Position numbers and translations under genes: made by a program. From the NCBI GenBank assembly GCA_026392775.1, contig JAPLBK010000037.1:1-18539 (forward strand): a stretch of DNA of 18,539 nt, given 5' to 3'. Below the pieces are notes generated by a model. It worked only from the letters and a program-made list of their open reading frames with translations. It had not been told where the DNA came from and made no database searches. Below, in pieces: positions 8,019-15,735 of the stretch (within the stretch, counting starts at the first letter, position 1; every line of letters begins with the position of its first letter). The DNA is from Actinomycetota bacterium. Lineage in GTDB: Bacteria > Actinomycetota > Actinomycetes > Nanopelagicales > Nanopelagicaceae.

Positions 8019-8186
8019 GACTGCAAGCCTGACCTGCAACGGGAAGCCTTTATAACAATCGGGTAAAACCGCCTTCCCTAGGGCCTTATTGGGCATTTCT
8101 AATTTGATTACGGCTGCGTACACGTGTGGAATAGCCCCAATAGCGCATGCCCTCGTATGCGTGATTTCCATCCATGGAGGATATAA
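8019..8186 (+). promoter_or_regulatory. Intergenic leader upstream of malE
   Basis: A 168-base region between citrate synthase and malE. It holds several short symmetric elements: a GGGAAG (8041-8046) and CTTCCC (8073-8078) pair, the palindrome CCCTAGGG (8076-8083), TATTGGG (8087-8093) pairing with CCCAATA (8136-8142), the palindrome ACACGTGT (8120-8127) between them, and CGCAT/ATGCG (8144-8148, 8157-8161). No convincing terminator for citrate synthase is visible. Weak -10 candidates are TATAAC at 8051 and TGGAAT at 8127, the latter with TTGATT 17 bases upstream. I cannot choose the promoter or name an operator. Confidence 0.4.
8176..8180 (+). promoter_or_regulatory. Ribosome-binding site of malE
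   Basis: GGAGG, 6 bases before the ATG at 8187. It is among the strongest ribosome-binding sites in the window and fits high expression of a binding protein. Confidence 0.8.
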
Positions 8187-9446
8187 ATGAATACAAAGCG
8201 TTTCGGATTTGCTGGCGTTTTCGCAGCATTCGCGCTTGCGGTTTCAACACTTGTAGCACCATCAGCAAGTGCTGCCACAGAAATCATTGTGTGGGCAGAT
8301 GAATCTCGCGGGCCAAACTTAACTAAGGTAATTGCAGCAAAGGGTGACTGGGTTGCTGGTTACACAGTGAAGGTTGTTACTTTCTCAAGCTTTGATGCAC
8401 TAAAAGATGCTTTCGATAAAGCAACTGATGCATCAGGACCAGACATTGTTGTTGGTGGAAATGACTGGGTTCCAACTGGCGCTAAGAGCGGAAAGTTGGC
8501 ACCACTAGCTCTTACTGCTGCAGTTAAGGCACGTTTCAATCCAACACAGTTCCTAGATTTAACGTACAAGGGCAAGCTTTACGGCGTTCCTGTAGACATC
8601 AACAACGTTGCAATGATCTACAACACCAAACTTGTTTCATCTGCACCAAAGACTTTTGGTGAAATGGTTTCAAACTACAAATCACTCAAGGCCTCAAAGG
8701 GTCTTAAGGCTGGACTTTGCGTTGCAGGCGGCGGAATGTCATGGGGAGCTCACTCAGTATTCTCAGCACTTGGCGCAGATGCATACCAGTTCAACTCACG
8801 CGGTGGAATCGTTTATGGACGTACATTCAGCGCAACAACATTTGGAAGCAACGTTCGCAAGTATTTGATGGATGGAAAGAAGAGCAATGGCTTCTTCCCA
8901 GCAACAGATACAGGTTGCAAGGACAACTTCCTTGCAGGAACAGTTCCTTATGCAGTTATTGGTAACTGGGAGTGGGCAGATTATGTTGCAAAGGGATTCA
9001 CAATGAATCTCATGCCAGTTCCAGGTGTAACTGAAGGCTCTTACGGACATATGTTCGGAAGCGTTAGCGGTGCACTTCTAACTACATTTGCTGCAAAGCA
9101 TGGAACAGAAGCTGGCGCTAAGTCACTTCTAACTAACTTCTTTGCATCAACTGACGGACAGGTTCGATACCAGACTCTAGAGAAGCGCCCACCAGCAGAA
9201 AAGGGTGCTCAAGCTGATGCAACCGTTTCAGCTGCACAGCGTGGATTCGGTTCAGCTGCAAGCCTTGCAGGTATTCCACAGATCGGCGCATTCCTAAATA
9301 CAAACAAGGGTGGCGCTAACTACTGGGATTCAGCTCCTGCTTACTGGACCGCAGTACTTATCGACGGCAAGGATGCAGTTAAAGAAGCATCTAAGCTAGC
9401 TTCAATTTGGCGTGTAAACGTCGAAGCCGGTAAGGGCGATCTATAA
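8187..9446 (+). CDS. malE: Maltodextrin ABC transporter substrate-binding protein (MalE-like)
   Basis: A 419-residue extracellular binding protein that would deliver maltose or maltodextrins to MalF/MalG. It has a classical signal peptide: basic MNTKRF, a hydrophobic core and a cleavage site of the Ala-x-Ala type near PSASA|ATE (about residue 29-30). There is no lipobox cysteine, although Gram-positive binding proteins are normally lipoproteins. The mature protein starts TEIIVWADESRG, like other MalE proteins (x-I-x-W), and includes LYGVPVDINNVAMIYNTKLV (131-150), the hinge-region block of the family. It has only two cysteines, C178 and C244, which might form a disulfide. The C-terminal part carries GSVSGALLTT and NYWDSAPAYW. 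Substrate assignment rests on the neighbouring amylases and the MalF homology. The gene is followed by two hairpins, so its message may end there. Confidence 0.88.
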   Translation: MNTKRFGFAGVFAAFALAVSTLVAPSASAATEIIVWADESRGPNLTKVIAAKGDWVAGYTVKVVTFSSFDALKDAFDKATDASGPDIVVGGNDWVPTGAKSGKLAPLALTAAVKARFNPTQFLDLTYKGKLYGVPVDINNVAMIYNTKLVSSAPKTFGEMVSNYKSLKASKGLKAGLCVAGGGMSWGAHSVFSALGADAYQFNSRGGIVYGRTFSATTFGSNVRKYLMDGKKSNGFFPATDTGCKDNFLAGTVPYAVIGNWEWADYVAKGFTMNLMPVPGVTEGSYGHMFGSVSGALLTTFAAKHGTEAGAKSLLTNFFASTDGQVRYQTLEKRPPAEKGAQADATVSAAQRGFGSAASLAGIPQIGAFLNTNKGGANYWDSAPAYWTAVLIDGKDAVKEASKLASIWRVNVEAGKGDL

Positions 9447-9447
9447 A

Positions 9448-9468
9448 TAATTTGGTTTATCCAAATTA
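9448..9468 (+). repeat. Hairpin directly after malE stop
   Basis: Perfect 8-base inverted repeat TAATTTGG (9448-9455) and CCAAATTA (9461-9468) with a 5-base loop, starting 2 bases after the malE stop codon. It is AT-rich and not followed by a T-run, so it is more likely an mRNA 3'-end stabiliser or an operator than a terminator on its own. Confidence 0.5.
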
Positions 9469-9480
9469 ATTACTGAAGTC

Positions 9481-9519
9481 GAGTAATGCGGGCGAGTATC
9501 TCGCCCGCATTACTCTTTT
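9481..9519 (+). terminator. Strong intrinsic terminator between malE and malF
   Basis: Perfect 16-base stem: GAGTAATGCGGGCGAG (9481-9496), loop TAT, CTCGCCCGCATTACTC (9500-9515), followed by TTTT (9516-9519). It is the strongest hairpin in the window. Since malF, malG and the amylase genes follow in the same direction without an obvious new promoter, partial readthrough would give more malE than malFG transcript. Confidence 0.9.
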
Positions 9520-9545
9520 CATCAACTGAGTTAGGACCAATGAGA

Positions 9546-11084
9546 ATGACCTACTTAATAAGAGGCAAAGTAGCTCTCTTGCTTAAGATCATTTTCGTTA
9601 GCCTTGCCTCAGCTGTTTTGATTATGTTGGCCCAGAGCGCTTTTGCTCAAAGAGAGTATGTAATCTCAGCCTTTTTAGCTCTAACAGTCCTTGCTTTGGC
9701 TTTGACTTACTTAACAAAAATCTCTATCCCACTCAAATTCTTTATTCCTGGCATCTTGCTTCTTATTGCCTTTGTAATCGGACCAATTCTTTATACGGTA
9801 ACGATGTCAGGCTTTAACTATAAGACCGGAAACATCATCTCTAAAGAAGAAGCAATAGTTCAGGTCAAGATTCGTGGAATTGAAGCCGATCCATCTGGAA
9901 CATCATTTGATATTAAATTGGGAACCTATGATGGTAAAGAAGCAATTCTCATTTCAGATATTACGAATCTTAAATATTTCATCTCGACCGCAGATTCACG
10001 AACTCCGGTGGTAGCAAATGATGTAACCCTGAATGAATATGGCGTTGCAATCACTGCTCCAAATTTCACAATCTTGACTGATGCTCAAATGGCTGGTGCT
10101 GATAAGTCATTCTCTAAAATCCAATTTCAATATGAAGGCGAGTACTTCATTGCTCTAGAAGGCTTTGAAGCAGGAATAGTTTCTCGCCAAGTTTTGGAAT
10201 ACTTACCTACAAGTGATGAGTTTAAGAATTTAGTGAATGGCTCTATTTACCGTGATAACGGACGTGGAAACTACGCACTCGTTGATGATAAAACTGCGAT
10301 TTTAGAGCCAGGCTGGAGAGCACCCATTTGGTTTGAAAACTACTCAAAAATTATTACTGATCCACGCGTGCGTGAACCATTAGTTCGAGTCTTTATATGG
10401 ACTGTGGCATTTGCCTTGCTTACTGTTTTAACAACATTTGCCCTAGGACTTTTACTTGCTCTTGCTTTGAATCGAGCAATATTTGGTCGCCGAATCTATC
10501 GCTCCATCTTGGTGCTTCCATATGCGATGCCAAGTGTTATGAGTATCTTGATTTGGGGCGGAATGTTTAACACCGAATTTGGCGCAATCAATACGCTCTT
10601 TGGCAGCGATATTGCTTGGTTCTCTGATCCCAATTTCGCTCGTGTTGCTGTGATTCTTGTAAATCTCTGGCTGGGATTCCCATATTTCTATTTGATTTCA
10701 AGTGGATCACTACAAGCTATACCAAGTGAATTACTGGAAGCCGCTGCAATTGATGGAGCAAACCCACGACAGATTTTCCGCAAGATTACTTTGCCTCTGT
10801 TACTGCAGATTCTTTCACCGCTTTTGATTGCTTCATTTGCATTTAACTTCAATAACTTCAATTTGATTTACTTGCTCACAGGTGGTGGCCCACGTAATGA
10901 ACTAGATGGAGAAATTGCAGGAGCCACAGATATTTTGATTAGCTACACCTACAAAATCGCCTTTGGAACGGGCACACAAGATCTTGGTCTTGCCAGTGCT
11001 ATTTCACTCATCATCTTCGTACTAGTAGCTTCCATCTCTCTTTATAGTCTGAAAAAATCCAAGGTATTGGAGACATTCGGATGA
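9546..11084 (+). CDS. malF: Maltodextrin ABC transporter permease MalF
   Basis: A 512-residue inner-membrane subunit of the maltose/maltodextrin importer, close in length to E. coli MalF (514). Three N-terminal membrane segments lie at about 10-88. A large extracytoplasmic insertion follows at about 90-270, corresponding to the MalF P2 loop that contacts MalE in E. coli. Then come LVRVFIWTVAFALLTVL, VLPYAMPSVMSILIWGGMFN and WFSDPNFARVAVILVNLWLG. The EAA loop that docks the ATPase is SELLEAAAIDGANPRQIF (394-411), followed by ASFAFNFNNFNLIYLLTGGGP. I prefer the ATG at 9546 because AGGA at 9533-9536 then has a 9-base spacing; the ATG at 9540 (3-base spacing) is the alternative. A longer frame from 9486 would start inside the terminator and is rejected. 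The stop overlaps malG by 4 bases (ATGA). Confidence 0.93.
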   Translation: MTYLIRGKVALLLKIIFVSLASAVLIMLAQSAFAQREYVISAFLALTVLALALTYLTKISIPLKFFIPGILLLIAFVIGPILYTVTMSGFNYKTGNIISKEEAIVQVKIRGIEADPSGTSFDIKLGTYDGKEAILISDITNLKYFISTADSRTPVVANDVTLNEYGVAITAPNFTILTDAQMAGADKSFSKIQFQYEGEYFIALEGFEAGIVSRQVLEYLPTSDEFKNLVNGSIYRDNGRGNYALVDDKTAILEPGWRAPIWFENYSKIITDPRVREPLVRVFIWTVAFALLTVLTTFALGLLLALALNRAIFGRRIYRSILVLPYAMPSVMSILIWGGMFNTEFGAINTLFGSDIAWFSDPNFARVAVILVNLWLGFPYFYLISSGSLQAIPSELLEAAAIDGANPRQIFRKITLPLLLQILSPLLIASFAFNFNNFNLIYLLTGGGPRNELDGEIAGATDILISYTYKIAFGTGTQDLGLASAISLIIFVLVASISLYSLKKSKVLETFG

Positions 11085-11932
11085 AAAAGTGGTTAATGCA
11101 TGACTCATGGCGCCACATCATCGCCATCTCCATCTGCCTGTTTGCTCTCTTTCCTTTGTACTTAGTTGTGATTTCATCCTTTGCCTCATCTGGAAGTTTG
11201 CAGCTGACTTCATTTATCCCACAAGAAATTTCATTTAAAAACTATCAGCTTTTGTTTAATAATCCCACAATTCCTTACTTGTCATGGGTACAGAACTCTC
11301 TAGTGATTGCAGGCTCTGTTGCGGTTCTTTCAGTAATAATCGGTTCTGCTTCAGCTTTTGCATTCAGCCGCCTTAAATTCAAGGGACGCAAACAAGGTAT
11401 TCAACTATTACTCCTGGTGCAGATGTTCCCAGCAATCCTTGCCATCTCTGCCGTCTATGTAATTATGGAGCGCGTCTATTCATTTGCTCCATCGATTGGT
11501 TTAGGCACACGCGCCGGCTTGCTTCTTGTCTATTTGGGTGGAGCAATGGGCGTGAACATCTGGTTACTCAAGGGCTTTGTTGATTCAATTCCTGCAGAGT
11601 TAGATGAAGCGGCAAAGATTGATGGAGCCTCAGAAGTTCAAACATTCTGGCTCATCTTCGTACCATTGGCCGCACCAGTATTAGCTGTTGTTTCACTACT
11701 GAGCTTTATTGGAACCTTTAATGAGTTTATTTTGGCCCGCTTGTTCTTAGTTGATATGGAAAGTAGAACTGTGGCAGTTGGGTTGCAACAGTTTATCGGC
11801 GGTCAGTATTCACAAAACTGGGGTCCATTTGCTGCGGGATCAATTCTGGCGTCTATACCGATTGTTATCATTTTCCTATCGCTACAGAAATACATTGTCA
11901 GTGGGTTAACTGCTGGATCGGTTAAGGGTTAG
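11081..11932 (+). CDS. malG: Maltodextrin ABC transporter permease MalG
   Basis: A 283-residue second permease subunit (E. coli MalG: 296). It has about six membrane segments. The EAA motif that contacts the ATPase is AELDEAAKIDGASEVQTFW (172-190), followed by IFVPLAAPVLAVV. The middle carries AFSRLKFKGRK and VQMFPAILAISAVYVIM, both family-typical. The C-terminal half has FIGTFNEFILARLFL and the end is SGLTAGSVKG, the short tail typical of MalG proteins. It is translationally coupled to malF through an ATGA overlap, with GGAG 8 bases upstream of the ATG. A MalK-type ATPase is needed to power the transporter but is not encoded in the window; actinobacteria often use a shared MsiK-like ATPase from another locus, which is the likely arrangement here. 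Confidence 0.95.
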   Translation: MKKWLMHDSWRHIIAISICLFALFPLYLVVISSFASSGSLQLTSFIPQEISFKNYQLLFNNPTIPYLSWVQNSLVIAGSVAVLSVIIGSASAFAFSRLKFKGRKQGIQLLLLVQMFPAILAISAVYVIMERVYSFAPSIGLGTRAGLLLVYLGGAMGVNIWLLKGFVDSIPAELDEAAKIDGASEVQTFWLIFVPLAAPVLAVVSLLSFIGTFNEFILARLFLVDMESRTVAVGLQQFIGGQYSQNWGPFAAGSILASIPIVIIFLSLQKYIVSGLTAGSVKG

Positions 11933-11934
11933 CC

Positions 11935-13890
11935 TTGAAAAAGAGGTTTGTACTCTTTGTAGTTACTTCACTTCTGCTTGCCCTGGCAACTACATCTTTT
12001 GCAGCAACACCTACAGCCGATGCTGTAAAAGTCGGGCTATCAAAAGATTTAATCTATTTTGTATTTCCTGATCGGTATCTCAACGGTGATACATCAAATG
12101 ATTCGTTCCCGGGATACAACCCAAGAGAGACTGCTTTTTTTCATGGCGGAGATTTAAAGGGTTTAACTGGAACATGTAGTGATGGCGATAATGGTTTAGC
12201 TCGCATTAAGAAACTAGGTTTTACTGCTGTCTGGGTTACTCCACTTGTGGTCCAACAAAAGCCGACTCCAAACGGTGCTGGCTATCATGGATATTGGGGC
12301 GTTGATTTCTTAAATGTAGATCCGCACTTGGGTACTAAGGCAGATATGGTTGCATTTGCAGCATGTGCCAAGAAGTTGAATCTAAAATTAATCTTGGACA
12401 TCGTCACAAACCACACGGGCGATGTAATCGCATATAACGACAAGACCGCCTATTTATCTGCCGATCTACTTAATGCCAAGAACCCAGCATGGCTCAATGA
12501 TTTAACTAATTATCACAACGTCGGATCTATGAGTAACTGCTGGGGTGATGGACCATGTATTCAAATTGGTGATTTCTATGGGTTGGATGACATAGCAACT
12601 GAGAAACCAGTCGTTTATAACGGGTGGGCTGATGTGTATGGCCAATGGATTAAGGAGTACGGAATCTCAGGATTTCGTGTGGACACGGCTCGCCATGTAG
12701 ATGATGAATTCTTTAAAAACTGGTCACCACAAATAAATGCAGCAGCTAAATCAGTAGGAATCGATAACTTCACGATCTTTGGTGAAGTCTGGGATGTTAA
12801 TCCAATTAACCTGATGAATTATGTGCGCAAGAACAAGATTCAAACTGTTCTAGATTTCCCATTCCAGCGAACTGCAGCTGAGTTTGCAGCTGGTTATTCG
12901 GATGCAACTGTGGTCGAAAACCTTTTTGCCTATGATGATCTTTATACAACCGCAACATCAGATGCCAGCAACCTGGTGACCTTCTTGGGTAACCATGACA
13001 TGGGCCGTGCTGCCAAGATTATTGAATCAAAGCGAATCAATAAGGCGAGTGAACTACTACCAAGAACATTGCTAGGCCATGCATTGATGTATTTAACCCG
13101 TGGCATTCCATCTGTTTACTATGGTGATGAAGTTGGGATGATTGGCACAGGTTCAGGCACTGATCAATTAGCTCGCCAAGATATGTTTTCCACTAAAGTT
13201 GGAATTTGGAAAACAGAGGCACGAGTGGGCAGCAATCCCATTGGAACTGGCGACTCTTTCTCAATGACAGATTCTCATCCAATCGCCAAGTACCTCAAGG
13301 TTTTAGCAGCTCTGAGAACATCTAATCCAGGGTTAGCAAATTCATCTATGCAAGTGAGATATGCCAAAGATGAGCTATTAGTGATTTCAAAGAAGGATGA
13401 AGCTCAAAACCGTGAGTATCTTGTTGCATTCAACAGTTCAACGAAGGCAATGAAGGCATCTATAACGAGTGCAACTTCTACGGGCGGGTGGAAAACTCTG
13501 CTGGGTAAGCCATCGATGACTATTAAGAGTGAAGTTGTGACAATCACTGTGCCAGCCCTGTCAACCGTTGTTTTAAAGGCTAATAGAGCCATTGATAAGA
13601 CTGATGTGAAAGTTGGAAAGATAAGTTCAGAGATGGATTTCCTCACTGGATATTATGAAACAAAGGCAGCAGTTACTTCGAAAGATCTATTGAGGGTTAC
13701 TTTCTACTATAGAACCTCAGCTGATCAACCTTGGCTTTCACTAGGCACAGATACAAATGCGCCTTACACCGTTTATATTGACCCGTTAGAGTTTGCAAAC
13801 CAAAAACTAGAACTTCGCGCAGAAGTCATTAATTCGAAGGGGAAAAAGTATGAGCTACCGTATTCAAGCATCGCCATCCCCGCACCATGA
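11935..13890 (+). CDS. Secreted GH13 alpha-amylase
   Basis: A 651-residue glycoside hydrolase family 13 enzyme expected to cleave alpha-1,4-glucans outside the cell. Signal peptide: MKKR, a hydrophobic core to about residue 20, likely cleavage after TTSFA. The catalytic barrel shows the GH13 regions: DIVTNH (155-160), GFRVDTARH with nucleophile D250, IFGEVWD with acid/base E284 and LGNHDMGR with D355. After the barrel a beta domain (about 470-555) is followed by about 95 residues (GKISSEMDFLTGYY onward) resembling an Ig-like or carbohydrate-binding module, whose family I cannot name. No cell-wall anchor is visible. Cys pairs at 81/144 and 202/208 could form disulfides. Start is TTG at 11935, 2 bases after the malG stop. 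Its 3' end overlaps the next gene by 41 bases. Exact specificity (alpha-amylase, pullulanase or maltogenic enzyme) is open. Confidence 0.9.
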   Translation: MKKRFVLFVVTSLLLALATTSFAATPTADAVKVGLSKDLIYFVFPDRYLNGDTSNDSFPGYNPRETAFFHGGDLKGLTGTCSDGDNGLARIKKLGFTAVWVTPLVVQQKPTPNGAGYHGYWGVDFLNVDPHLGTKADMVAFAACAKKLNLKLILDIVTNHTGDVIAYNDKTAYLSADLLNAKNPAWLNDLTNYHNVGSMSNCWGDGPCIQIGDFYGLDDIATEKPVVYNGWADVYGQWIKEYGISGFRVDTARHVDDEFFKNWSPQINAAAKSVGIDNFTIFGEVWDVNPINLMNYVRKNKIQTVLDFPFQRTAAEFAAGYSDATVVENLFAYDDLYTTATSDASNLVTFLGNHDMGRAAKIIESKRINKASELLPRTLLGHALMYLTRGIPSVYYGDEVGMIGTGSGTDQLARQDMFSTKVGIWKTEARVGSNPIGTGDSFSMTDSHPIAKYLKVLAALRTSNPGLANSSMQVRYAKDELLVISKKDEAQNREYLVAFNSSTKAMKASITSATSTGGWKTLLGKPSMTIKSEVVTITVPALSTVVLKANRAIDKTDVKVGKISSEMDFLTGYYETKAAVTSKDLLRVTFYYRTSADQPWLSLGTDTNAPYTVYIDPLEFANQKLELRAEVINSKGKKYELPYSSIAIPAP

Positions 13891-15676
13891 CGGTAGTGAC
13901 TTATACGTAAGTAATGCAGCACCAGAAATGGGTGAAAGCATAACCCTGCGTGTGCGCGTCCCTAGTAGTTACACCTTTGCAAAGGCCTTAGTGCGCCTTT
14001 ATCATGATGGTGAACCACGCACATTTGAGCTAAAGAAGAAGAAGAGCAATGACCACGAATCATGGTGGGAAGTATCTGTAGTTATCCTAAACAAATCACT
14101 GTCGTATCGCTTTGCATTTATTGATCAAGGTAAATACAACTGGCTCAATGCCGCTGGCCTCTTTGATTATGACGTTCATTCAAATAATGACTTTCAGATA
14201 GTTGCTTTACCTGCCTACCCACAATGGATTAAGTCATCAGTTTTCTATCAAATATTTCCTGATCGTTTTGCTCAATCAGGAGATAAACAAAAACTTCCAG
14301 AGTGGGCACACCCAAGAGATTGGAACGAGCTTCCAAGAGGACGAAGCAAATACACGGGAACTGAGCTCTATGGCGGTGACCTCAAGGGTGTTCAGCAACA
14401 TTTGGATTACATTAGCGATCTTGGTGTGAATGGAATTTATTTCACTCCATTTTTTGAAGCTCGATCAAATCACCGCTATGACGCCAGTAGTTTTGAAGAT
14501 GTAGACCCAGTCCTGGGTGGCAATAAAGCGATGTTTAGTTTGATAGCTGCAGCAAAGAAGAGAAAAATCCGTTTGCTCGGCGATCTGACTTCTAATCACT
14601 GCGGTGCAGGTCATCCGTGGTTAGCCAAGGCAATCAAGGATAAGAAATCAAAAGAGCGTGGTTATTTCTACTGGGATAAATCTGTAAAGCATGGATATGT
14701 GGGTTGGTGGGATTTGGCCTCATTGCCAAAACTTAATTTCAACTCATCTTCCCTTCGTAAAGTGATGTATGAGGGTAAGAATTCAATTGTAAAAAAGTGG
14801 TTATCTCCAAAGTATGGAATGTCTGGCTGGCGCATTGATGTTGGAAACATGACAGGGCGCTTAGGTGAAGATGATTTACACGATGAAGTAATGCATGGAA
14901 TCCGCACAGCTATGGATGAAGTTAAACCCGATGCATGGTTAGTGGCAGAAAATGGTGACTTCGTAGCAAGTGATCTCAACGGCTTTGGTTGGCACGGTGC
15001 GATGAACTACCAGGGCTTTATGCGCCCGGTGTGGAATTGGATTAATCAGAACTCATCAATTGGTGGAGGCTTTCAAGGTCTCCCATTTGAAATGCCAAAA
15101 ATTGGTGGAAAGTCTTTAGTTGCAAGCATGGTGCAATTTAGTTCTTCGATTCCTTGGAGATCTTTAGTTGCAAGCATGGTTCTACTTGATTCACATGACA
15201 CAGCTCGTATGCGCACGGTTGTGAATGGAGATAAAAAAGCACATCTCTCTGCAATGACTGCAATGCTTACTTACCCTGGGGTCCCATCAATTTTTGCTGG
15301 TGATGAAATCGGCTTAGAAGGTTCTTGGGGTGAGGATTCACGCAGAACAATTAACTGGGAAGATCGTTCGGGCTGGGATCATGATTTCTTGGCAGAGGCA
15401 AAGAAGTTAATTGAATTGCGTCGCACACAAGATGGCCTTATTGAAGGCGGTTTACGCTGGGTGGCAGTAGAAGATAACTTCATTTGTTATCTACGTGAGT
15501 CTGAAAAACAATCTGTGCTGGTCTTTATCTCAAGAAAGTCTGTTCGAACTGAGATTGATTTAGCCGATTACGGTCTCAAGGTAGTGAAAACTCTCTATGG
15601 CCCAGATGCAACTGGAGGCTCAATCAAGATTGACTCTGATGCTGCAACACAAGGTATTTGGGAAGTTAAGAGCTAA
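13850..15676 (+). CDS. Cytoplasmic GH13 maltodextrin-degrading enzyme (neopullulanase/cyclomaltodextrinase-like)
   Basis: A 608-residue GH13 enzyme without signal peptide, so acting on imported maltodextrins. Residues about 12-120 form an N-terminal beta domain (HHDGSDLYVSNAAPEMGESI), comparable to the CBM34-type domain of neopullulanases. The barrel begins VFYQIFPDRFA (131-141) and has DLTSNHCG (245-252), GWRIDVGN with nucleophile D330, WLVAENGD with E367 and LLDSHDTAR with D450; all three catalytic acids are present. The short C-terminal beta domain ends near 600. Start: ATG at 13850 with AAGGGG 7 bases upstream, inside the end of the secreted amylase gene (41-base overlap). The conserved-looking HHDGS block at 12-16 argues against a later start. 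A perfect 20-base repeat occurs inside the gene at 15113 and 15161. Products would be glucose and maltose; branching specificity is unknown. Confidence 0.9.
   Translation: MSYRIQASPSPHHDGSDLYVSNAAPEMGESITLRVRVPSSYTFAKALVRLYHDGEPRTFELKKKKSNDHESWWEVSVVILNKSLSYRFAFIDQGKYNWLNAAGLFDYDVHSNNDFQIVALPAYPQWIKSSVFYQIFPDRFAQSGDKQKLPEWAHPRDWNELPRGRSKYTGTELYGGDLKGVQQHLDYISDLGVNGIYFTPFFEARSNHRYDASSFEDVDPVLGGNKAMFSLIAAAKKRKIRLLGDLTSNHCGAGHPWLAKAIKDKKSKERGYFYWDKSVKHGYVGWWDLASLPKLNFNSSSLRKVMYEGKNSIVKKWLSPKYGMSGWRIDVGNMTGRLGEDDLHDEVMHGIRTAMDEVKPDAWLVAENGDFVASDLNGFGWHGAMNYQGFMRPVWNWINQNSSIGGGFQGLPFEMPKIGGKSLVASMVQFSSSIPWRSLVASMVLLDSHDTARMRTVVNGDKKAHLSAMTAMLTYPGVPSIFAGDEIGLEGSWGEDSRRTINWEDRSGWDHDFLAEAKKLIELRRTQDGLIEGGLRWVAVEDNFICYLRESEKQSVLVFISRKSVRTEIDLADYGLKVVKTLYGPDATGGSIKIDSDAATQGIWEVKS
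15113..15180 (+). repeat. 20-base perfect direct repeat within the cytoplasmic GH13 gene
   Basis: TCTTTAGTTGCAAGCATGGT occurs at 15113-15132 and again at 15161-15180, 48 bases apart and in frame. Both copies encode SLVASMV (residues 422-428 and 438-444), just before the catalytic LLDSHD block. Confidence 0.95.
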
Positions 15677-15693
15677 GCCAGCAACGCCGCAGA

Positions 15694-15719
15694 TTTGAAA
15701 GCGCTTAATCTCTTTCAAA
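15694..15719. repeat. Inverted repeat between amylase cluster and photolyase
   Basis: TTTGAAAG (15694-15701) and CTTTCAAA (15712-15719) pair perfectly over 8 bases with a 10-base loop. The left arm overlaps the palindrome AAGCGCTT (15699-15706), and TGAAAGCGCTT resembles half of a LacI-family (cre-like) operator. No T-run follows, so it is at best a weak terminator for the amylase operon; an operator is the alternative. Confidence 0.35.
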
Positions 15720-15735
15720 CTGGTTAAATCTACCT

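Noticed and set aside
9486..9545. Extended N-terminus of malF beginning at ATG 9486
   Set aside because: This start lies within the stem of the malE terminator, has no ribosome-binding site and adds residues not seen in MalF proteins.
15695..15709. cre-like LacI-family operator near the photolyase start
   Set aside because: Only the AAGCGCTT core and the left flank fit; the right half does not match. Kept only as an inverted-repeat feature with low confidence.
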